This document shows, piece by piece, positions 46,139 through 54,231 of a stretch of DNA of 64,000 bases. The stretch covers positions 62,001 to 126,000 of the forward strand of contig CAZELM010000003.1 in assembly GCA_964512995.1 (NCBI GenBank). Reading direction: 5' to 3'. The DNA comes from CAZELM01 sp964512995 (GTDB lineage: Bacteria > CSSED10-310). Numbering within the stretch: the stretch's first letter is position 1; the number at the start of each line of letters is the position of its first letter. The translations under genes and the position numbers were made by a program. The notes under the pieces are model-generated. The model saw only the letters and a program-made list of their open reading frames with translations. It made no database searches and was not told where the DNA came from.

Positions 46139-48778
46139 CTAACTCCCCAAAATTGACAATGCATGGCGGAGCTTGTCCTTTTTAGTCGTTAATTCTTCGG
46201 ATATTCGCTTATTTTTGTCCAGAATTTCTTGTGGCGCTTTTTTCAAGAAGTCCTCATTGGATAGTTTTTGATTGATTTTTATCAATTCATTATCCACTTT
46301 CCTGATTTCCTTTTCCAATCGAGCAATCTCAGCCGGAACATCAACAATACCTTCCAGATTCAAAAAAACATCAATATTATCTGACGTAACGAAGGTTGCT
46401 CGGATTTCTGGGGGTATCGCTTCAATTTGAATCTCCAATCGGGAAAGACGGCACATGAACATGATCTGAGGTTTCATGAAACTCAATAAGTGCTGGAAAG
46501 TTGGAGTGGCTGTTGAGATTGTCGCCTCGATTTCTACGGATGGACCAATCTGCATCTCAGCTCGCATTGTTCGAATGGCGGTAATGACTCGAAAAACCAC
46601 TTCCGCTTGATCGGCATCATCCTTGAGTGCCAGACAAGAGGAGTTATCGTCGATCGGAGTTACCATGATGCTATCTGCGTTATCGAATAGAGAGTGCCAG
46701 ATTTCTTCGGTGATGAATGGCATGAATGGGTGCAGCAATTGGAGTGAGTCTGTGAAGCATTTGACGAGTATTTGATGAACGATTTCTTGATGCTGGTGGG
46801 ATGTCTTACCATACAGGATTGGCTTGGCGATCTCTAAATACCAATCACAGAACTCATGCCAGATGAATCGATGGACTGCAATCGCAGCGTCATTGAACCG
46901 AAATTCTTCCAGATGATTTTTTATTTCATCAGCAGCCACGGCCAATCGATAGATGATCCATTTGTCAGGTATTGTCAAATGACAATCTTCCGGGAATCGC
47001 GACAGCCGTTGTCGATCCGGACAATGGCTCAGGATCAGTTTCGCCGCGTTCCAGATCTTATTTGAAAAATTGCGCCCAACGTTCAGGCTGTCTTCAGAGA
47101 ATAAAATATCCGATCCGCGAGGAGAGATCATAATCATGCTGAAACGGAGCGCATCTGAGCCGACTTCGTCAATGATATCGAGCGGATCAGGAGAATTACC
47201 ATATGATTTAGACATTTTTCGACCGGTATTATCTCGGACAGTACCATGTAAATATACTTTTTCGAATGGCACTCTCCCCATAAACTCCAAACCGGCCATG
47301 ATCATTCTGGATACCCAGAAGAAGATAATTTCCGGCGCTGTTATGAGTGATTGGGTCGGATAGTACGTTTTAAGATCTTCGGTATTATCTGGCCACCCCA
47401 ATGTGGAAAAAGGCCATAACCAACTTGAGAACCATGTATCCATAACATCAGGATCTTGTACCAGATGTGAACCTGAACATGTGGGGCAGACATGGGGATC
47501 ATCCAGATAGGCTTGCACGTGGTGGCAGTCCACACATGTCCAGACCGGAATGCGATGCCCCCACCATAACTGACGGCTGATGCACCAATCCCGGATATTT
47601 TCCATCCAATGCAGATACACTTTGGTCCACCGTTCCGGATAGAAGGTGACCTGTTTGTCCTCAACCGCACGAATGGCGGGTTGAGCAAGTGGTTTCATCC
47701 GAACGAACCATTGTTCCGATAAAAATGGTTCGACCACTGTGTTACAGCGATAGCAATATCCCATCCCACTTTGATAGTCATCGATTTTGACAAGCAAACC
47801 AGCAGATTTGAGGTTATCAACAACCGCGTGTCGGCATTCAAAACGATCCATTCCTCGGTAAGGAGTTCCGGCAGCCTCAGTCATAGTTCCAGTATCATCT
47901 ATCACTAGAATGGGAGTCAGATGGTGACGTTTCCCTGCTTCGAAATCATTGGCGTCGTGGGCGGGAGTGATCTTTACTGCTCCAGTCCCAAATTCACGAT
48001 CCACCATCTCGTCAGCAATAATCGGAATGGGACGATTTTGAAGCGGGAGTATGACCATTTTTCCGATAAGATGTTTATAGCGAATGTCTTCCGGGTGGAC
48101 GGCAACTGCAACATCTCCAAGCATTGTTTCGGGGCGTGTTGTTGCAACACAGATATCACCTGGTTCATCCATTAAGGGATATCTGACATACCAAAGTTTG
48201 CCATTGGTTGTCCGATGCTCGACTTCTTCATCCGAAATCGCAGTCCGGCAGCGAGGACACTGATTGACAATGTATTGCCCTTTATATATCAGATTTTTAT
48301 CAAACAACCGTACAAAAACCTCCCGAACCGCACGAGATAAACCCGGATCCATGGTAAATCGTTCTCGATCCCAATCACATGAACAACCCAATTTTTTTAA
48401 CTGCTGTATAATGATTCCACCATGCTTCTCTTTCCATTCCCAGGCTTTTTGGAGAAAGCCCACCCTCCCCAGTTGTTCCTTGGTCAATCCCTGTTGAGCG
48501 AGAAGCTGTTCCACCTTGTTTTGAGTGGCAATTCCCGCATGATCAGTTCCGGGTACCCATAACGTTTTATATCCTTGCATTCTTTTATAACGGATCAGAA
48601 TGTCCTGAAGCGTATTATTCAGAACATGTCCGATATGAAGGATACCAGTCACATTGGGCGGAGGTATCATGATGGTATACGTTTGATTCGATTCCCCCCT
48701 CGGTTTGAACATTCCTTGAGACATCCAGGACTCATACCATTTACGTTCCGCAGATTGAAAATCATATGAAGCCAACAT
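46139..48778 (-). CDS. valS: Valyl-tRNA synthetase
   Basis: ValRS of about 879 residues charges tRNA-Val. The class I signatures 'HIGH' (in 'PPPNVTGILHIGHVLNNT') and 'KMSKSYGNSPDP' are intact, the editing domain contains 'TTRPETMLGDVAVAVHP' and 'GTGAVKITPAHDANDFE', and a C-terminal coiled coil ('EIARLEKEIRKVDNELIKI') arm ends the protein. ATG 48778 is chosen because AGGGA lies six bases upstream and it yields 'MLASYDFQSAERKWYESW'; upstream ATGs at 48802 and 48784 lack suitable spacing. I saw no T-box leader in the 168 bases upstream. Confidence 0.97.
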   Translation of the reverse strand: MLASYDFQSAERKWYESWMSQGMFKPRGESNQTYTIMIPPPNVTGILHIGHVLNNTLQDILIRYKRMQGYKTLWVPGTDHAGIATQNKVEQLLAQQGLTKEQLGRVGFLQKAWEWKEKHGGIIIQQLKKLGCSCDWDRERFTMDPGLSRAVREVFVRLFDKNLIYKGQYIVNQCPRCRTAISDEEVEHRTTNGKLWYVRYPLMDEPGDICVATTRPETMLGDVAVAVHPEDIRYKHLIGKMVILPLQNRPIPIIADEMVDREFGTGAVKITPAHDANDFEAGKRHHLTPILVIDDTGTMTEAAGTPYRGMDRFECRHAVVDNLKSAGLLVKIDDYQSGMGYCYRCNTVVEPFLSEQWFVRMKPLAQPAIRAVEDKQVTFYPERWTKVYLHWMENIRDWCISRQLWWGHRIPVWTCVDCHHVQAYLDDPHVCPTCSGSHLVQDPDVMDTWFSSWLWPFSTLGWPDNTEDLKTYYPTQSLITAPEIIFFWVSRMIMAGLEFMGRVPFEKVYLHGTVRDNTGRKMSKSYGNSPDPLDIIDEVGSDALRFSMIMISPRGSDILFSEDSLNVGRNFSNKIWNAAKLILSHCPDRQRLSRFPEDCHLTIPDKWIIYRLAVAADEIKNHLEEFRFNDAAIAVHRFIWHEFCDWYLEIAKPILYGKTSHQHQEIVHQILVKCFTDSLQLLHPFMPFITEEIWHSLFDNADSIMVTPIDDNSSCLALKDDADQAEVVFRVITAIRTMRAEMQIGPSVEIEATISTATPTFQHLLSFMKPQIMFMCRLSRLEIQIEAIPPEIRATFVTSDNIDVFLNLEGIVDVPAEIARLEKEIRKVDNELIKINQKLSNEDFLKKAPQEILDKNKRISEELTTKKDKLRHALSILGS

Positions 48779-48946
48779 TCGCATTCCCTCGCTCAAATTC
48801 ATTTGTTAATTTCGTGTGAATCCACCGAGTTGATTTTGTCAGTATGTTTCATTCACGGTTTATGTCGGAGTAAGCCAAACCCTGTATCCATTGTGTGATG
48901 TATGAGATGAACCGCTAGATTCAGATCAGATATTTATATAAAGATG

Positions 48947-49747
48947 TCAATCCTCAGATTGCTCATCTCTGGAGATCAGATGGGCGGCTTCTTCTTTGAT
49001 CATATCGATCTCACGTTGTATTAGTGTTTCTGCCAGTTGTGGTACTAAGTCCTGAATGACACCTTCAATAATCGTGGCCACCTGTGAAGGCAATGAAGAA
49101 AAATCGATGGATTCCAGGATTTTTCCCGCAACATCAGAAGCGATCCGTGGTGCCATATGTTTGGCCAGAGCATCGGTCAATAGGATTACATTTTCGTTCA
49201 GATAACTTTCAAAGATATCCATCAGAACACGGGCACGCTGTTCAGGTGTTCCGGTTTGAGATTCATTGACTGCGGGTGTAACGATCTTGAGAGGTTCATT
49301 GGGTGGAGTCTGTTTTGGTTTTTCTTTGGATTTAGGTGGCGTTTTGTGAGCTGTTTCTGAAGGTTGAGTCGATGGCAGGGAACTGCGCAGAATGTGATCA
49401 ACCGCTCGTTTTAACTCTCGATTATCCAAGGGTTTGTACAAGATTCCATCGGCACCGAGTCCCTGTCCGTATGTGGAGTCAATGCTTTCGCCTCGATTGG
49501 CCATTAAGACAACAGGAATCGGATTTTTTCCGGGAAGTTCGGACATGGTTTTCACATCAGTCTGCAAATCAATTCCTGGAAAATTGACAGAGAGTAAGAT
49601 AACATCCGGATTCAGCGTCTTGGCAAGTGATAGGAGTTCCATACGGTTTCCGGCGGTAGAAACTTCGGTATTCGTATTCCGAAATATGATCTGTACGACC
49701 TTACGGATTGTAATACTCTCGTCCGCCAAAAGCAGCCGGGTTGGCAT
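48947..49747 (-). CDS. Receiver-domain protein lacking the phospho-acceptor aspartate
   Basis: The protein has about 266 residues from ATG 49747 (AGGAGG six bases upstream). Residues 1-120 form a receiver-like domain beginning 'TRLLLADESITIRKVVQIIF'. D9/E10 and K105 are kept, but the phospho-acceptor position in 'VILLSVNFPG' is Ser53, not aspartate, and the usual Thr/Ser is replaced in 'VVLMANRGE'. A Pro/Lys-rich linker (about 124-150) leads to a helical C-terminal region ('DLVPQLAETLIQREIDMIKEEAA') of a type seen after receivers in several proteobacteria-like genomes. It probably works as a phosphorylation-independent scaffold. Confidence 0.7.
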   Translation of the reverse strand: MPTRLLLADESITIRKVVQIIFRNTNTEVSTAGNRMELLSLAKTLNPDVILLSVNFPGIDLQTDVKTMSELPGKNPIPVVLMANRGESIDSTYGQGLGADGILYKPLDNRELKRAVDHILRSSLPSTQPSETAHKTPPKSKEKPKQTPPNEPLKIVTPAVNESQTGTPEQRARVLMDIFESYLNENVILLTDALAKHMAPRIASDVAGKILESIDFSSLPSQVATIIEGVIQDLVPQLAETLIQREIDMIKEEAAHLISRDEQSED

Positions 49748-49800
49748 GTCATTCCTCCTATTCACAGCGATTCTATGCTCGTGCGATTAAAACGTTTCGA

Positions 49801-50565
49801 TCATGCCGATGGTTCTTCTTTGGGAGCAGGATGATTCCGATCAAGAGATTGGAGCCGCTTCTGACTATATCCCTTCCATGAACTATCCGGAAACTGATCC
49901 ATTACTTCCTTATAAAGTTGCCGAGCTTTCTCCCATTGTTCCATCGCCTCATGCCGTTTGGCCATTTCATATTTCAATACATCTTTCAATTGAAAATCGG
50001 CATATTGGGTTTCTATTTTCTGAAGAGTGGTCAAGGATTCAGAATGTTTCCCCATGTTGGCCTGTGCCGTTGAAATAGCGAGCAGTGCAGATGGAACCAG
50101 AGGGTTCGTTGTGTTTCCGGCAATAAAATTCTCCAATGTTTTTTGAGCTTCTTCAGATTGGCCGTCATTTAGAAGCGCTGTCCCGATCAGATACTGGGAA
50201 TTGTCGCTTGCGGAAGTGCTTGGGAAATTATCAGTGACTTCTTTCAGCGCATCAATCGCATTGGCAAGTGTTTTTGGATTGGTCTCTGGTTCTGCAGGCT
50301 CCTGTGATTGAGCAACATCAGATGAAAAGGCATTTTTATATATCTGAATTGCATTCCGGAATTTTCCGGATGCTTCTTCTTCTTTGGCTCGATTGTTCAT
50401 CGTTACGAGCATGATAACTGCTCCGACAACCACTACTCCGATACCAACATAACTCATAAAATCGCGGTATCTGTTAAAAAAAGCTGTAATTTTTCCGATT
50501 AAATCACTCGGTTCGTCCGTCGAAAGTTGGGTGTTGTTTTCTTTTTCCGGTTTAGATTTTGCCAT
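49801..50565 (-). CDS. Membrane-anchored TPR protein (YfgM-like)
   Basis: The protein has about 254 residues from ATG 50565, which has GGAGG five bases upstream; ATG 50577 touches that site and is unlikely. A polar N-terminal segment of about 37 residues precedes one membrane helix ('YVGIGVVVVGAVIMLV', about 39-54). The rest is periplasmic and alpha-helical with TPR-like repeats, for example 'EEAQKTLENFI' and 'WEKARQLYKEVMDQFPDSSWKGYSQKRL' (partly quoted). The plan matches the YfgM/TPR_21 family, which assists the Sec translocon and periplasmic folding, but similarity in detail is weak. Confidence 0.6.
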   Translation of the reverse strand: MAKSKPEKENNTQLSTDEPSDLIGKITAFFNRYRDFMSYVGIGVVVVGAVIMLVTMNNRAKEEEASGKFRNAIQIYKNAFSSDVAQSQEPAEPETNPKTLANAIDALKEVTDNFPSTSASDNSQYLIGTALLNDGQSEEAQKTLENFIAGNTTNPLVPSALLAISTAQANMGKHSESLTTLQKIETQYADFQLKDVLKYEMAKRHEAMEQWEKARQLYKEVMDQFPDSSWKGYSQKRLQSLDRNHPAPKEEPSA

Positions 50566-50888
50566 TCCATCCTCCAAACATCATTTACACATGCCAAGCA
50601 ACAAGTTATGTAATCCATGCATTTTTATCGGACTGAGACAGATCTCTGTTTCAATATTACGTGGTCCGAATTGCCAATTCATCTGTTGGTCGGTTCTGTA
50701 TCCGTAACATCAAATCGGTTGTCATCCTAGAGGAGCATTTCTTAAAAATCAAGACTTTAATATACTACTCTTCGCTTTAGATCAGATGTTACCGAAGATG
50801 ATAAAGGGTATGATAATCGATCCCGGCAGCATTCGCAGCAAGTCAGAATCGAATTATATTGCCTGGGAAGTGTCGGATTGAACCTTTC
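50566..50888. other. Intergenic region between the beta-helix gene and the TPR gene
   Basis: These roughly 320 bases hold no convincing gene on either strand. The main content is a candidate minus-strand promoter (50724-50752) for the TPR gene. I saw no clear intrinsic terminator downstream of the beta-helix gene and no recognisable RNA element. Confidence 0.4.
50724..50752 (-). promoter_or_regulatory. Candidate sigma-70 promoter for the TPR gene
   Basis: On the minus strand TTGATT (50747-50752) and TAGGAT (50724-50729) are 17 bases apart, each four of six to consensus. Transcription would begin near 50717, giving a leader of about 150 bases ahead of ATG 50565. Confidence 0.35.
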
Positions 50889-52640
50889 CTAGATTCCCCA
50901 TCCGAATTCGAATACCCACCATGTTCCGAAGATTTCGGAGAGATCCTCGTTGGTCATTGCGGCATACCATTTGATGCCTGTCGCTGTACCTACATTTTCG
51001 GGCCAGACAAATGCTGCTAACACACGTACCGTAATTTCACCAGGAGTAACATCCATAATGTAATAGTCAAAGTCGGTATATGTGGGAGCAAAAAATAGTT
51101 GGCCGTACACATCCAGAACGGCAAAAACCGGTACGCGTTCATAGGTTACCGGATCGGGATTGCAGACAACCATATCACAATAAGCAATATCACCTGGAGT
51201 GAAATAATTGGATGGCATCGAAATTCGACAACCCGGAATGGTGCACCAGGGTGTTGGCGTTGGCGTGATCGTTGGGGTTGGTGTGAATGTCGGGGTCGGT
51301 GTCAGCGTGGGTGTCAGAGTGGGTGTGTTTGTTGGAGTTGGACTGGGAGATGGCGTTTCTGTCGGAGTGGGAGTGGGTGTGTGGGGCACGCGTGCATAAT
51401 GATAACCCATGTCAACGACGTCTGAATCAATTTCCGAATCAATTCGGGTGGAAAGATCTGACATGCAAAAAGTGCCATTTGGTGAATTAAAGCATATGTT
51501 GGTAGCGAGATCACTTCCGGTGTTAATACAGGGACTTTCTGAGTCTTGCCCAGCGGCACGGTGACTGAGATAAAAATCTCCGAGCGGTCCGGCAACGAAG
51601 AACGGATCTGTTGTCAAAATTGACGCTCCCCATGTCAATGATCCCGGATCTTCTATGTAAATCTGAGAATCTCCACCATGGATATCACTATATGAAATAG
51701 TCAGGTTGCCAGATAGCGCGATTTCCGGACCGGTTGGAGCAGAGTCATTCCAGAAAATAGAATTGATGATGATGTTTTCCTGAGCTTTTGAATAGAAGGC
51801 TCCACCCATCGTCGAACTCGTATTGGCAGAAAAGGTACAACTGGCAATGATACCATGGCTGAGTGCATCAAAATAAATTCCCCCCCCGCCGGACGACAAC
51901 GCATCGGTGTGGTTTTCAACGATGATACAATTCGACAGATTTACTGTCCCACCATTCTGACAGTAAATACCGCCTGCAAGTCCCGTTGTTGAATTATCTG
52001 AAATGACAGTATTCGTAATGGAGGTAAATGCCGTTGATAGTATCTGAAGCCCCCCACCTTTCTCTCCCGCACTATTATTTACAATCGTACAGTGATCGAT
52101 ATAGGCAGGATTGTTCTTGAGACTGATGCCTCCTCCGGCCGTCAGAGCTGTGTTATCTGTTATGATACAGTTTTTATAAGTGCCACTCCCAGAAATCGCT
52201 CCACCGGTGGCCGCATAGTTATTCGTGAAAATACAGTTTTCAATTGTTGGATATGTGGTATCACAAAAAACAGCACCTCCTTCACCAGGAGCTGATACAT
52301 ATCCGTTACGAACAGTGAATCCGCGAATGACTGTATTCTGATTTTCTCCTTTGATCAGAAAAAATCCGCGATGATTGGATTCCGCAGATCCCTCACAATC
52401 GATTATACATGCATCCGGTCCATTTTCGGAAGTCAGCAAAATGGAGCGTCCTCCAAGTATCAGATCTCGGTTTCCTGAGCCACGATAGACGCCATCTGCG
52501 ACCACAACTGTATCGCCATCGTTGGATTCAAAAATACCTGCCTGTATGGTCCCATAATCACCGGGAACATGGATGATCGCTCCCATTACGGTTATCGGTG
52601 AGAGTAAGCACCAGAACATAAAAACAAGAGATTTTTTCAT
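50889..52640 (-). CDS. Secreted parallel beta-helix protein with Thr-Pro linker and C-terminal domain
   Basis: The protein has about 583 residues from ATG 52640, with GGGAGG seven bases upstream. It has a signal peptide ('MKKSLVFMFWCLLSPITVMGA'-type). Residues from about 25 to 400 form a right-handed beta-helix, seen as repeated turns of 'GGAxx...NC.F..N' such as 'GGAVF', 'ENCIFTNNYA', 'GGGISL', 'DHCTIVNNSA' and 'GGGLQI'; its opening 'IHVPGDYGTIQAGI' is typical of polymorphic outer-membrane-protein-like folds. A Thr-Pro repeat linker of about 45 residues follows. The last 120 or so residues form a cysteine-containing domain ('CRISMPSNYFTPGDIAYC', 'PVFAVLDVYGQLFFAP'). It is probably exported to the surface; function unknown. 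Confidence 0.8.
   Translation of the reverse strand: MKKSLVFMFWCLLSPITVMGAIIHVPGDYGTIQAGIFESNDGDTVVVADGVYRGSGNRDLILGGRSILLTSENGPDACIIDCEGSAESNHRGFFLIKGENQNTVIRGFTVRNGYVSAPGEGGAVFCDTTYPTIENCIFTNNYAATGGAISGSGTYKNCIITDNTALTAGGGISLKNNPAYIDHCTIVNNSAGEKGGGLQILSTAFTSITNTVISDNSTTGLAGGIYCQNGGTVNLSNCIIVENHTDALSSGGGGIYFDALSHGIIASCTFSANTSSTMGGAFYSKAQENIIINSIFWNDSAPTGPEIALSGNLTISYSDIHGGDSQIYIEDPGSLTWGASILTTDPFFVAGPLGDFYLSHRAAGQDSESPCINTGSDLATNICFNSPNGTFCMSDLSTRIDSEIDSDVVDMGYHYARVPHTPTPTPTETPSPSPTPTNTPTLTPTLTPTPTFTPTPTITPTPTPWCTIPGCRISMPSNYFTPGDIAYCDMVVCNPDPVTYERVPVFAVLDVYGQLFFAPTYTDFDYYIMDVTPGEITVRVLAAFVWPENVGTATGIKWYAAMTNEDLSEIFGTWWVFEFGWGI
51250..51388. repeat. Thr-Pro minisatellite inside the beta-helix gene
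   Basis: The plus strand reads as a run of imperfect 6-base units of the type GGTGTN/GGCGTN, which encode alternating Thr-Pro on the minus strand with occasional Glu, Ser, Asn, Leu, Phe and Ile. It forms a flexible linker and is a likely site of slippage length variation. It has no spacers and is not a CRISPR. Confidence 0.85.
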
Positions 52641-52997
52641 GCGACAACCTCCCATGTATCCATTATTATTATAAAAATAGGTTTATATAGCAATAAAATT
52701 ATAGGCTTTTCTCGATGAGGAAGCATCGGTGACCAAGAAGAGGGTTTTCTTCTGGAAAAATTCAGGGCATAAACGATGAGAGGATATCTATACTTCTGAA
52801 CTTCTGATCCAATCCGAATCCCCTGTATGGTCCTCCGCTATCCTCAGTATCATTTCAGCCTTCGCAATCAGTATCGGGCCGCATATCAAGGAATGAACGC
52901 CATGGTTCTCAAAGAGGCTCTTGTCGTGTCTGATTACAAGCCTGAAAACCCCTCGAGATGCATAATGACGTCCAGTCCGATCATCGAATCGCTGGGA
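52641..52997. other. Intergenic region between the beta-helix gene and tRNA-Arg
   Basis: About 350 bases without a supported gene. Next to the beta-helix gene it is AT-rich, with two minus-strand TATAAT boxes (52668-52673 and 52698-52703) as candidate -10 elements; the first has TTATTG 17 bases upstream. An imperfect hairpin, CCAGAAGA/TCTTCTTGG on the minus strand near 52731-52755, lacks a T run. An open frame that runs out of the tRNA is not a gene. Confidence 0.4.
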
Positions 52998-53070
52998 TGC
53001 GCCCGGCAGGATTTGAACCTGCGGCACCCGGATTAGGAATCCGGTGCTCTATCCCCTGAGCTACGGGCGC
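52998..53070 (-). tRNA. tRNA-Arg (anticodon CCT)
   Basis: On the minus strand the acceptor arms GCGCCCG and CGGGCGC pair, and the anticodon stem CCGGA/TCCGG encloses TTCCTAA, giving CCT. The T arm reads GGTTCAAATCC. CCA is not encoded. It lies 24 bases downstream of apt on the same strand and may be processed from the apt transcript. I found no repeat of its 3' end that would mark an integrated element. Confidence 0.96.
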
Positions 53071-53094
53071 GATTTATCAGTCTGAGTCATGCCG

Positions 53095-53610
53095 TTAAAA
53101 TTGGATCAAGGAGAACACCTGATAATTGTTGATTTTTTCTCTCCCTTTCAAAAACGCCAGCTCTATTAAAAAGGAAATTCCAGCGACTGTTCCCTGTAAT
53201 TTTTCAACTAATTTACATGCCGCCTGCATTGTTCCACCCGTTGCTAATAAATCATCAACAATCAAAATCCGTTCATTGGGTAAAACTGCATCATCATGGA
53301 TTTCGATCGTGTCCGTGCCATATTCGAGATCATAGGTATAGGATACTGTTTGATAAGGAAGTTTGCCGGGTTTTCTGACTGGAATTAATCCTGCTCCAAT
53401 TTCCAATGCGATTGCTGAAGCGAACAGGAATCCCCGTGCTTCGATGCCGATGACTTTTTGAATCCCTTTATTTTTAAACGGAGCTGCCATTTGTGCGATT
53501 GCCTGACTAAAAGCGTGATGTGATGCAAGAATCGGAGTGATATCTTTGAATTGAATTCCTGGTTTTGGAAAATCAGGGATATTCCGTACGAGTTTTTCCA
53601 GATCGATCAT
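53095..53610 (-). CDS. apt: Adenine phosphoribosyltransferase
   Basis: The 171-residue enzyme salvages adenine with PRPP to AMP. 'IPDFPKPGIQFKDITPIL' at the start, 'IGIEARGFLFASAIA', 'RKPGKLPYQT' and the PRPP-binding 'ILIVDDLLATGGTM' are all typical. ATG 53610 has GGAGG six bases upstream. It precedes tRNA-Arg on the same strand. Confidence 0.97.
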   Translation of the reverse strand: MIDLEKLVRNIPDFPKPGIQFKDITPILASHHAFSQAIAQMAAPFKNKGIQKVIGIEARGFLFASAIALEIGAGLIPVRKPGKLPYQTVSYTYDLEYGTDTIEIHDDAVLPNERILIVDDLLATGGTMQAACKLVEKLQGTVAGISFLIELAFLKGREKINNYQVFSLIQF

Positions 53611-53809
53611 CCATTCCCTCCCGGTAGTGTGTTCATGCTTATTCGACTACACAAATCATCTTCACAAGAGACAACACTAATTTAGATAATCCGATCATCA
53701 TTGTAAAGCAATACACGATCCAGTTCCCTCGTTCAGCGATGGATGGTATAACGCAAATATGATTTGATTGATCAGGAAAGATCGTTAATCTGAAAAAATT
53801 TTGTTTCGT

Positions 53810-54085
53810 TCAGGTCAGGATTCTGAAATCTGAAAGAAGAGAGGAACTGTCAGGCGGAATGGGTTTTTCGCAAATATCTGATACAATAGCGAATCGAGGA
53901 CCTTCCAGCAGGGCATCATATAGTTGCTGGAGTCTGTCGGGGTCGCCCGAGGCAATGACTTCAACCCGGCCATCATCCAGATTTCGAACGATTCCAGTCA
54001 ATCCCAGATCAACCGCTTTTTTGCGCGTATAGTATCTGTACCCCACTCCTTGAACGCGACCAGAAACAATCCATCGTTTTTTCAA
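53810..54085 (-). CDS. acyP: Acylphosphatase
   Basis: From TTG 54085 the protein has 91 residues, the normal acylphosphatase length. GGAGGGG lies six bases upstream of this TTG; a longer reading from 54109 adds eight residues that include that ribosome site. The enzyme hydrolyses acyl phosphates such as carbamoyl or acetyl phosphate. 'VSGRVQGVGYR' supplies catalytic Arg17, and Asn35 in 'GIVRNLDDGRVEV' is the second catalytic residue, with the canonical 18-residue spacing. Confidence 0.93.
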   Translation of the reverse strand: MKKRWIVSGRVQGVGYRYYTRKKAVDLGLTGIVRNLDDGRVEVIASGDPDRLQQLYDALLEGPRFAIVSDICEKPIPPDSSSLLSDFRILT

Positions 54086-54231
54086 CCCGATCCCCTCCAT
54101 ATTGATCAAGCGATTCTTCCATCAGCTTTTTCGATCCGGCTCCAACACACGGATTTAGATTAATCATCCGAAAATGAATCATTTCATCCGTTTGACAAAC
54201 CCGAGTGGAATTTTTATCAGGAGTCTATGTG

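Noticed and set aside
48779..48946. Possible T-box riboswitch upstream of valS
   Set aside because: No conserved T-box sequence, specifier stem or terminator is visible in the leader.
51250..51388. Short tandem repeats that could suggest a CRISPR
   Set aside because: Units are about six bases, imperfect, without spacers, and encode a Thr-Pro linker in a real gene.
52788..53036. Open frames around tRNA-Arg on both strands
   Set aside because: Both overlap the tRNA and contain typical artefact sequences ('MPQVQILPGA', 'CARQDLNLRHPD'); no ribosome site.
52998..53070. tRNA-Arg as an attachment site of an integrated element
   Set aside because: No integrase next to it and no repeat of the tRNA 3' end found nearby; the XerC/D gene 8 kb away is a housekeeping recombinase.
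53611..53809. Hairpin-like bases between apt and acyP
   Set aside because: Only short, weak pairings (for example GATC...GATC) without a T run; not a supportable terminator or riboswitch.
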